From the NCBI GenBank assembly GCA_014529385.2, contig CM043964.1:130726920-130790919 (forward strand): a stretch of 64,000 nucleotides of DNA, written 5' to 3'. The notes below the pieces were generated by a model that was not told the origin of the DNA, made no database searches, and saw nothing but the letters and a program-made list of their open reading frames with translations. The position numbers were made by a program, and so were the translations under genes. Every line of letters starts with the position of its first letter. Positions within the stretch are counted from its first letter, which is position 1. Of this stretch, positions 55,328-64,000 are shown one piece after another. Source of the stretch: Adiantum capillus-veneris. Taxonomy: Eukaryota; Streptophyta; Polypodiopsida; Polypodiales; Pteridaceae.

Positions 55328-55699
55328 CCCAACAAGAGATCAACCCTAGCAACAACATCTTCAGTCCACAAGCACGAGTTTTCAGCCAGCATTTCAGATT
55401 CAGCCCTAGCTCTTCAGATCAGCCAGCGTTTTCAGAGTTCAGCCCATTTCCGACATCGTCATCAGCACCTTCAACATCAGCGATAGCAGATCAGTTTATA
55501 GCCTTGTGAAGTTGTAGATCCCCAACAGTTTCCCTAGCGTTTTGCATTTCCAGCCCTTAGCCTCTCAAATCCAACCATCAGTAGCAAGATCCTATAGACA
55601 TCTCAGCATCTAGGACCATTGTATCAACATTTGTGCAATCTAAAGCAAAACCTCTCTAGTGATAGAGGGGGGGGGGGGGGGCCCTTGGATGGGGGTTTG
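55328..55699. other. Unassigned spacer, possibly an element leader
   Basis: No protein family is recognised. It ends in a poly-G run (55667-55681) before the next LTR. Confidence 0.4.
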
Positions 55700-56289
55700 T
55701 GTAACAATCTGCTGACGTGTCAAAGCCTAAAGAATGGAGCCAACTTACAGATGACGTGGCTGCCCGAGAGCAGAAACCCTAACCCTAATTTCTGCCAAAA
55801 ACCCTAACTGCTGAAACCCTAATTCTGGAAACCCTAACCCTAAAACTTGCAAACCCTAATGTTGGAAACCCTAACCCTAAGGACAGCAGGCAAATTTTCT
55901 CGTTTTGCGTTGGCTGATGACGTGGCAAGCTGTACGGATTTCCGTGATTTACGTTGGCAGCTTTTTGGCTTTGCTTTTGGACCAGATGCTTTTAAGTTTG
56001 AAGGCTTTTCACTATAATTGCTTTTTTAGGCCAAGGGCCTTTAAATATGAGGCTAGGGCTCATTCTCTGGCATGCTTCCTGGAGAAGGTTCCGGCTTGTA
56101 CTGTGTTGATGCAATATAGAGAAATACCGAAAGGGGCGCCAAGGTTTGGGGCCAACACTCTCTGGGGTGGAATTCCGCCACTCCGTGTCGCGTGGTGTCT
56201 CTCTCTATTTCAGTTCAGTTGTTATTGAAGTGCTAAAAGTATGTTTAGTCTGTTCTTTTCTACTGGCACGTGGTGCCCATCTTGTGACA
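55700..56289 (+). mobile_element. 5' LTR, family 2, with expanded AAACCCTAA boxes
   Basis: It starts TGTAACAATCTGCTGACG and ends CTTGTGACA. Between 55775 and 55890 there are about eight CCCTAA boxes, where other copies have one. TGATGACGTGGCAAGCTG follows near 55915, and the shared LTR motif lies near 56119-56155. Confidence 0.88.
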
Positions 56290-56290
56290 G

Positions 56291-56302
56291 TGGTATCAGA
56301 GC
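56291..56302 (+). other. Primer binding site (initiator tRNA-Met type)
   Basis: TGGTATCAGAGC, one base after the LTR. Confidence 0.95.
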
Positions 56303-56508
56303 ATCAGGCGTGTGCTTTTCTGAAAGCATACCAGCTCGATAAAAGAGCAAATAGAGCTTTTTGGAATTTTATTTGAGGTATCTTCGCCCTCCAATCCGGA
56401 CTCATTAGCCACTCCAACCCTTACTTCATCGCGCATCGGGCGCGCTCCCGTCTTCACCGTAGTGTCTTACAGGGCATAAGCCAATTAAGAACCCAATACT
56501 TGGAATTC

Positions 56509-58140
56509 ATGGATTCAGCAGAATATTTGCAGTTTCTGCTCAACGAGCTTCACGACATTCTTTCGCGACATCTTCAGCAGAATCTTCAGATGCTGCAAAG
56601 TTTTCAACAATTTTTGAACTACATGTTACCCCCTCTGATGCCCCAGGTGGTACCTCCTCCTCCAGCACCAGAAAGTAACGAGAGCTTCCAATCGACAACC
56701 TGCTCAGCCATATGTTCCAATCACGGGGGTCTTCAGGAATATGGTGCAGCCATCTGACCCTGATCCAGTGCAACCGCCTTTGCCACCGCCATTGCCCCCA
56801 CCTCCACCACCACCGCCACTAGGCTACAATGTTTGGAGCCCATATGGATACCCTTATTATCCATATACGGGACATGCGCCTAACCAACCCAAAGATTTCA
56901 AAGATGGTGGCACGACAGTCAAATTTTTCACTTTTTCCGGGGTGAAAGATCTCAAGAAAGCATTTCATTTCCTACAGCAATTTGACAACATCTATGCTTT
57001 GGGGAACTATACGGAAGAATCCAAGATTTCTCGAGCAGCGGGATTTCTTAAAGATAATGCTATGCAATGGAGGAGTTCAATCGCAACACAACCGCATGCT
57101 CCAAGGACCTGGCAAGCTTTCAAGACAGTTTTTGCACGTAGTTACATGACTTCGATGTTTGGAGTCCGGATTTTGGGAGAGTGGGGCAACTTGAAAATGC
57201 TTGCCACCGAAACCATGGACGACTATAACCAAAGGTTTCTCGATGTGTACCTTCTGGTGTCCTTCTTTAAGTTCATTCCCTTGGAGGACTAGTGCGAGCG
57301 CTACACCATTCGACTACCATCACCATTGCAGGAATATTGTCTCTCCAAGCAAGTCTCTACCATGCAAGAGCTTATGGACCATGCCGTGGTCGGCTACAAG
57401 CTCGTGAAAGGAAAGTTGGAGTTTACCACAGAAGAACCTCCGGCCACTAACCAGAACTCCCGGCAACAACGAACAAATTCTCGAGAATCCCGTGAAAACC
57501 AACCTTAACGGCCTCGTTTGACACAACGTCAATGAGAGAGACGCCTTGTTACAAGAAGGCGGATGCTTCAAATGTTTCCAAACAGGACATACGTTCAATA
57601 CATGTCCTGAGCGAGCCTCGATGTCCTCAGTGCAACCTTCTGCTCCCACGACAGATAGATCCCCGCGGCCACCTCCGGCGAAGAAGACTAGACCTGCTAT
57701 TGGACTAGTACCCGATATTTATAGTATACACCTTGAGAGTTTTAATGAATTATGCAAAGCTTATGGAAAAGTCAACGGCTTGAAAGCCCTTATTTTCTTT
57801 GACCCCGGAGCTATGGAGAACTTCATCCATACAGAATTCTTGAAGCAGATGCACTTCGATTATGATGCAGAGGGTGGAGAAATTGAAGCTGAGCTAGCCA
57901 CGGGGCAAACTCAGAAAGTGGTACCACTCATTGGTGCACTTCCAGTGACTATACAAGATTATCATGGAAAAGCCGATTTCCACATTATGAAGTTGGGCAA
58001 TTGCGACGTTCTCTTGGGTATGCCCTAGCACGACAAGAATGATGCAACTCTCCATGTCCGGAACCGAACCATCATCGTGATGCAGAAGGGCAAGCGCGTT
58101 GTCCTCAAAGTTCGATTGTCTGAACAAAACCTTGAATGAC
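56509..58140 (+). pseudogene. Gag plus aspartic protease of a family-2 element
   Basis: It starts MDSAEYLQFLLNELHDIL. A proline-rich stretch (PPPLPPPPPPPP, 56782-56820) and a Gag core (TTVKFFTFSGVKDLKKAFHF, TWQAFKTVFARSYM) follow. The zinc knuckle is CFKCFQTGHTFNTC (57567-57608). The protease-like part has FFDPGAMENFI where D-S/T-G-A is normal, and VLLGMP*HDKND, where TAG replaces the usual Trp. Frameshifts or stops occur near 56700, 57290, 57508 and 58026. No reverse transcriptase follows. Confidence 0.8.
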
Positions 58141-58344
58141 CTCTCTAGTTGTTTTCTAGCTAGATACTTTTGAACATTGTTTGAGAAAGTATTATTTGAA
58201 CTTTGTTTGAAATGAATGCTATCTGTTTTAAAGCTGTCTTGGTGCCGATTTGAAATGTTTGACTCTGGTTTCGATACTGGTTTCATTGATTGGTGAATTT
58301 TACTCCCGGGTAGAGAAATGAGAAATACTGTTTTCGTATTGTTT

Positions 58345-58500
58345 GAACCTCGGAAAGACGTAGGCCGATGCCTGGGGAGCGTTTCATTGTATGCTAGAAA
58401 ACCTCCGAACGACGCGGGCCGATGCCTGGGGAGCGTTTGGTTGTATGCTTGAACCTTCGAGCGACGCAGACTGCAGTCTTGGGAGCGTTTGGTTGTACAG
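58345..58500 (+). repeat. Three tandem units of about 50 bp (second family-2 copy)
   Basis: Units contain CGA.CGACG..GGCCGATG and TGGGGAGCGTTT. They match the array at 32958-33112. Confidence 0.85.
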
Positions 58501-58612
58501 TCCTCTGAACTCATGGCCTGGACCTTTTTAGGTTATTTGCGGGGGGAGTGACGAGGTAGTCGTTGAGTAGCTTCATACCGCAGACCGTTTGTCTCGGGGG
58601 AGTGCTCAGCGG

Positions 58613-58871
58613 TGTTGGGTTAAAGGCGTAAATAACCCCTTTTTGTACATTTTTATACTTTGTCCATGTTCATATTAAACCTGGAGACATTGGTCACTTA
58701 TAATAAAAGTGGGAAAACCCAAAACTCACTTATTGAGTTTTCCCCAAAAACGTGAGCCCTCTCTCTTCTGCTAGCGCTTCCTCTCCTGCTGACCTTCGCC
58801 TCCCCGCTCTGCACACACACTACACTTCCTCGCGTGCTCTTTCACTTGCACACACCGCCGCGCGCTCATCA
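58613..58871 (+). mobile_element. 5' LTR of Copia B
   Basis: It starts TGTTGGGTTAAAGGCG and ends GCTCATCA before ACTGGTATCAGAGCC. It includes TTTTATACTTTG and CTTATAATAAAAG, possible promoter and poly(A) signals. It is about the short size expected for copia LTRs. Confidence 0.8.
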
Positions 58872-58873
58872 AC

Positions 58874-58885
58874 TGGTATCAGAGC
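58874..58885 (+). other. Primer binding site of Copia B
   Basis: TGGTATCAGAGC, complementary to initiator tRNA-Met. Confidence 0.93.
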
Positions 58886-59627
58886 CCTATTAGGGTTTGC
58901 CCCCAAACCTGCAAACGTTGAATTTCAGCCAAGAAGGTCAACTTTCTCGCGAGATTTTGCAATTTCGTCGCCAAAGGGCTCGTCCCCGGATACTAGAGAG
59001 CTCCCGACAACCCAAATTGACCTAAAACAGGTTGAAATTAGGTCAAAAACAGGAAATTACAGGTTATGACAGCGAAAATACAGGTTTTGCAAATGATGTA
59101 TTAAGGTGTGGGAATAATTCTGCTAAGTCCCCGCTACTCGAAAACCCTGAAATTGCCGAAAAACAAGCCCTAAAACAGGTGTTTTAAGCAAATTTCAGAT
59201 TAACGCAGGTCTTTGCAAGTGTTTTTATGGTGCGATTACATTGGGGAAAGTGCAAATTGATGCAATCTACGCACGTTTTACAAATTTTGTCTATGTATGA
59301 CCATTTGTAGCTCAATTTCATGCAATTTTGATGCTCAAATTGGGGCTTTTGTGCTTACATGCTTCTAAAGGCTGTGTATTAGCCTTATGTATGTCTCTTG
59401 AGCCTAAAAACAACTAAATTTGCTGTTTTCGAGCACAAATTCGCTCGTTGAAATTTCCTGCGCATAAATTTCAGAAATTGAATTTTGTGCCCAAATCGAC
59501 CTATTTTGCCCCAAATTGCTCCTGTGACCATTTGGAGCCGTAGTGCACATCTCTGTGAGGCTATACTCCGATTTTTGCGCATTTTGCCCAAAAATTCAGT
59601 GTATTATCTCTCTTATTTCGTACAACT

Positions 59628-62600
59628 ATGGCCTCATCTTCTTCGGATGTGAAGAACGTCTTTGAGATTAGGAGGTTCGATGGTACAGGATTTGATCTTT
59701 GGAAAGACAGGATTCAGGGAATCCTATTTCTTAAGGATTGCGAAGGGACACTTGAACAGGTGAAGCCGCAAAATATGACGGATGAAGCATGGGTTAGCAT
59801 GAACAGGAAGGCCGTTACATACATTAAAATGGCCATGACCGATGAGACCGTCATTGATGTGAAAGGTCTCATGACTGCTTTTGATGTGTGGGAGAAGTTA
59901 AAGGGAATGTATGAAAATACAACGCCTGTCAACCAAGTGCACTTGATGCGAAAACTTGTTGGCATGCAACTAGATGAGTCCAAAGAGCGCGGCAGAGCAC
60001 TTGTCATTATTCGCAGGTACTTTGTCGCAGTTACAGGATTCTGGCTTGCCCCCTTTTGATGATAAGCTGAAAGCTATCTTCTTGCTTATGACCTTACCTG
60101 AGTCATGGGAAACTTTGGTGGTTTCGTTGTCCAATAACCCCAATTTGACCTTTGATGGTGTTAGGGATTCTATCTTGAATGAAGAAATCAGGAGGAAAGC
60201 AAGTGGAGAGGGAGGCAGCTTTGCCAACATGGTTAGAGGCAAGACAGAAAAGAAGAATGCTTATGCACAAAGGAGTAAGAGTAAGAGTAAAGAAAGGGGA
60301 AATGCAAGCAAAGGCAAGGGTGATGTGACTTGCTATCAATGTGGCAGGAAAGGTCACAAGAAACCCCATTGCAAGTACTATAAAGCTGAGTTAGAAAGGA
60401 AAAAGAATGGTGGAGACAAAAAGAGAGAGAAGAAGGAAGTCAAGGCAGATGCACAGGATAGCTCAAAGGACAAAGAGAAGGCCAATGTGGCTTCTAGTGT
60501 CGTGATTGAGGAGCTGTCAGATGTAGAGGACATCTTGTGTGCCACTTTGTCAGATGATGAGGCTTATGACTTTGATGCCTCTCTAAATGTTCATTCACAG
60601 GACATGCAGATCACCAAGAGTGATCTTATTAATGCTTTGTTGACTGTCAATGATGCATTGTCCCAGACTTGGATTGTTAATTCCGGTGCTTCATTTCATG
60701 TGACTCCTATCAAGGAGTGTTTCTCTACTTTTGATGCGGGCAAGCGTGGCCATGTATACCTTGGAAACAATCATGCATGTTCCATTGAGGGTATTGGCAC
60801 TGTGCATCTCTCCATAGATGGCACAAATAAGCTTGTCTTGCATGATGTTCGATATGTGCCGGGAATCAAGAAGAGTCTGCTTTTTGTTGGTCAAATGGAT
60901 ATGCATGGTTACAGTATCTTGTTTAAGAGAGGGTCATGGAAAATGACTAAAGGCTCAAGGTTGATTGTAAAGGGCACAAAGAAAGGGACACTTTACTGCA
61001 TGCATGGAAAGGCTGTGTTGGGCAAGTTTATTGCATTGGCTGAAATTAACTCTCACATAGAGTTGTGGCACAAGAGGCTTGACCATATGAGCCAAAAGGG
61101 CCTTTCTAAGCTTTGTACTTTGAACAAACTTGATACTAAAGGCACAAAGCTTGACTTTTGTAATGAATGTCAATATGGCAAGCAAGTAAAGCGTTCTTAT
61201 TACTCTGGTATCTCTCGTAAATCTTGTGTGCTTGATCTTGTACATTCCGATGTATGTAGCATGCCTACTAAGTCTATGGGTGGTGCATGTTTTTTTGTCT
61301 CTTTTGTTGATGATCATTCTAGGAAAATTTGGGTTTATTTGTTAAAGTCTAAGGATGAAGCCTTTGCTGCGTTTAAGAGATTTCATGCATTTGTAACCAC
61401 CCAAACAGGTAGAAAGCTAAAATGCTTGCGTACAGACAATGGGGGGGAGTACACAAGTACTGAATGTAACAAGTTTTGTGAAAATTTGGGCATTAAGAGG
61501 GAGCTTACTGTGCCATACAGCCCCTCTTCTAATGGTGTGGCTGAAAGATTCAATAGGACACTTTGTGAGAGGGTGAGATGCATGCTGTCCACAGCTAATC
61601 TCTCTTATGGATTCTGGGGAGAAGCTTTGAAAACTGCAGTGCATATATGCAATCGATCCCCTCACATGTCTTTGAAAGGTGACATCCTTGAAGAGGTTTG
61701 GTCTGGCAAGCCGGCTTCATATGATCACTTACGCATTTTTGGTTGCGAAGCTTTTGTGCATGTAAGACCGGAGTTGAGGAGTAAACTAGATGCGAAGTCC
61801 ATTAAAGGCCTCTTCATGGGATATGGTGAAGAAGGCAAAATGGGTTACAGGATTTGGTTACCTTAGCTCAAAAGGGTTGTACGCAGCTGGGATGTTGTTT
61901 TTAATGAGGCAAGGCTGCTTCAAAACAATTGTGCCTCAAAGCATGACCATAAAAGGGTGAAATTTCAGCATGACCAGCACCTGTTAGGCCTATTTTTGAC
62001 CCTCAGGATGCACCACAAATGGCTAAAAATGTAGATGATCCAGTGGTGTTTGAGCCAAATGATGTTGGACAGCAAATTGAGGCTCCTGAAGGGCATTTGC
62101 AGCCAAGAAACAATGCTGAAAATGGTGCTGAAAATGATGTACAGCAGCCCATTGTTGATGATTTTGTAGTGCCACCTGATGTAAACCCATTGCCGGATAA
62201 TGTGGATCATTGGGTGAGGCGGTCTACTCGTCAAAGACGGCCTGTGAGTCGATATGACCCCTCTTTGCATTACATTATGATGACGGATGAGGGAGAGCCT
62301 CTTACGTATAGAGAGGCAAAGACATGTGAGCACAGCGACAAGTGGGAGCTTGCTATGCAGGAAGAGATTAAAGCTTTGCATGCTAATCACACTTGGGATT
62401 TGGTTGAATTGCCCAAAGGAAGGAAGGCTATTCCTAACAAATGGGTGTATAAAATCAAGATTGTTGATGCAAAACCCAAGTATAAGGCAAGGCTTGTTGC
62501 AAAGGGATATGTTCAAATGAAGGACATAGACTTTCACGAAGTGTTCTCTCCTGTTGTGAAGATGACCACTTTGCGTGTATTGTTTGCCATTGTGGCTGCT

Positions 62601-63627
62601 CTTGATTTGGAAATGGACCAAATGGATATACATACCGCTTTCTTGCACGGTGATGTGGAAGAAGAGCTTTACACGAAGCAACCCGAGGGTTTTGTCATCC
62701 CTGGCAAGGAACATTTGGTATGTATGCTCAATAGAAGCTTGTATGGGCTGAAACAATCATGTAGACAATGGTACAAGAAGTTTGATCGCTTCATGCTTAA
62801 ACATGGTTACAAAAGAAGCCATCCAGACCATTGTTTGTATACCAAACGTGATGAGGATGGCAGCCCGATCATTCTTGTGCTCTATGTAGACGATATGTTG
62901 ATAGCTGCAAAGAAAAGAAGCACTGTAGATGCTCTTAAAGGGCAGCTGAAATCTGTGTTTTCAATGAAAGACCTTGGGGCAGCTGAACATATACTTGGAG
63001 TGCGTGTTACACGGCAAAGAGACAAGCACCTATTGTATTTGTCGCAAGAAAAGTACATTGAAAAGGTGCTGGACAGATTTAACATGGCTGAAGCAAAGCC
63101 TCTCGGTGTGCCATTACAGCCATATGTTAAAATCTCCAAGGATGATTGTCCCAAGTCAAAGGAAGAAGCCAATGACATGCAAAGTGTGCCTTATGCTTCA
63201 GCTTGTGGTTCACTTATGTATGCTATGGTTGCTACTAGGCCTGACATAGCCCATGCAGTGGGAGTTGTGAGTTGTTTATGGCTAATCCAGGCAAGTTGCA
63301 TTGGGATGCAGTGAAGTCCATTATGAGGTACTTGAAAGCGACTAAAAACAAATGCCTCTGCTATGATAAAGGACCAATGGAGTTGAAGGGATGTTGTGAC
63401 TCTAACATGGCTGGTGATGTGGATACACGGAAATCCACAAGTGGCTATGTATTTACTCTTGCGGGAGGTGCTGTTTCATGGTGTTCTAGATTGCAAAGAT
63501 TGTTGCATTGTCTACTACAGAGGCTGAATATATTTCAGCCACTGAGGATTCCAAAGAAGCTATTTGGTTAGCACGCCTATGCAGTGAGTTTGGCTTGCCT
63601 GCCAAGGCACCTATGCTTGGTTGTGAT
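59628..63627 (+). pseudogene. Copia B gag-pol polyprotein, broken
   Basis: Gag starts MASSSSDVKNVFEIRRFDG and has a frameshift near 59980. The zinc knuckle is CYQCGRKGHKKPHC (about 60330). The protease motif is NSGAS, with Asn for the catalytic Asp. Integrase has WHKRLDHMS, VHSDVC, FVDDHSRKIW and TDNGGEY. A TAG at 61864 and a shift near 61985 precede the RT piece (62019-63314): SLYGLKQSCRQWY, LYVDDMLIAAK. RNase H (SGYVFTLAGGAVSW, STTEAEYISATE) stops at LGCD. A one-base shift lies near 63270. Confidence 0.88.
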
Positions 63628-64000
63628 TGTCACGAGGACTTTTTAGTTATTAACCATGTCACAGAGATGTGGCAACTGCTAACCTTGGTTGTTGGTTTCT
63701 TTCCAATGGGGTTTATTTTATTTGTTTAAGACCCTCTTTTTGAAGTAGCAAACGGTCGGACATTGTATGGCCAATGTGAACGGTAGATTCACCCGCAGAC
63801 GGGAAGTGGTCGGCACTGGAATTCGTATGGTAAGAGGATGTCTAGGCTCATAGCAAGATCATATAGGTCCCCCCGTCGCACTTAGCAAGTTGGTGGATAC
63901 TAGGAAGTGAACTCAATTAAGGCGTAAAGTCAAGGTGGGACTACCAACAAAAAGTATCCGACAGTTGGGCCACATTGCACTTTTGGATGCGGTCCCAATG
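63628..64000 (+). mobile_element. LTR family 3 entering at the right edge
   Basis: It starts TGTCACGAGGAC inside the Copia B RNase H and is the reverse complement of 23600-23976, the end of the solo LTR, over its full visible length. It is the 5' end of a + oriented LTR. Whether a full element or a solo LTR follows cannot be seen. Confidence 0.9.

Larger units (their letters stand above)
55700..58612 (+). mobile_element. LTR-family-2 gag-protease-only element, cut by Copia B
   Basis: LTR (55700-56289), PBS (56291-56302), gag and protease (56509-58140), then non-coding sequence with the 50-bp repeat array (58345-58500). It is broken at 58612 by the Copia B LTR. The stretch from protease to the repeat array has no RT or integrase, just as in the copy at 31526-34340. 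Confidence 0.85.
58613..63627 (+). mobile_element. Copia B, Ty1/copia element, 3' end cut by LTR family 3
   Basis: It has a 259-bp LTR (58613-58871, TGTTGGG...), a PBS (58874-58885), and gag-pol in copia order from 59628. RNase H is interrupted at 63627 by an LTR of family 3. It inserted into a family-2 element. The right LTR is outside the window. Confidence 0.88.

Noticed and set aside
56741-56830. A separate extensin- or formin-like proline-rich gene
   Set aside because: The proline run is in frame with Gag of the family-2 element and is followed by the Gag core.

Overview
The window is nuclear DNA of a land plant with a large, transposon-rich genome. One host gene is recognisable: a HECT-type E3 ubiquitin ligase of the UPL7 class on the + strand, in ten exons between 2194 and 28043. 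Its short introns are about 80-240 bp, but two have grown to 10.0 kb (4664-14679) and 11.8 kb (15440-27286) by transposon insertion. The first exon(s) and the last exon, which carries the catalytic cysteine, are not in the window. Repeat-filled giant introns beside tiny ones would fit a fern or gymnosperm, but the species cannot be fixed from this sequence.

Almost everything else is retrotransposon, in nested layers. (1) A non-LTR (LINE) family has an APE endonuclease, a reverse transcriptase, a C-terminal CCHC motif and an L1-like RRM ORF1. Its 3' end is a conserved tail followed by (TC)n instead of poly(A). Its copies (called 0, A, B, C, D, E, F, G, H, I, J here) lie head to tail, each beginning in or beside a (TC)n tract that is often the tail of the previous copy. 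(2) A second, poly(A)-tailed L1-like LINE with a zf-RVT-like C-terminus has three copies (10077-12320; 16165-18220 plus 26062-26123; 49613-50626). (3) A Ty3/gypsy element with a chromodomain-like end lies at 18221-26061. (4) A gag-protease-only LTR family (LTR family 2) occurs at 1-837, 31526-34340 and 55700-58612. (5) A third LTR family is present as a solo LTR (22497-23976), fragments, and an element entering at the right edge (63628-64000). (6) There are two Ty1/copia elements: A on the minus strand (40234-45783) and B on the plus strand (58613-63627, cut by LTR family 3).

Layout: 1-1168 LTR remnants; 2194-4663 UPL7 exons 1-4 of the window; 4664-14679 intron with LINE 0, LINE A and a poly(A) LINE; 14680-15439 two HECT exons; 15440-27286 intron with a poly(A) LINE split by the Ty3 element, itself split by a solo LTR; 27287-28043 four HECT exons; 28044 to the end, which would be one intron of more than 35 kb if the last exon lies downstream, holding the LINE D-G-H-I-C array, LINE B with Copia A inside it, LINE J, LINEs E and F inside an LTR, the gag-only element, and Copia B.

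The most interesting system is the (TC)n-tailed LINE family, which appears to use (TC)n microsatellites, including its own tails, as landing sites. Two further patterns stand out: a short motif shared by otherwise different LTR families, and premature stops dominated by CAG-to-TAG and CGA-to-TGA changes, as expected from deamination of methylated cytosine in plants. All family assignments come from reading the sequence and from remembered protein families; no database search was run.
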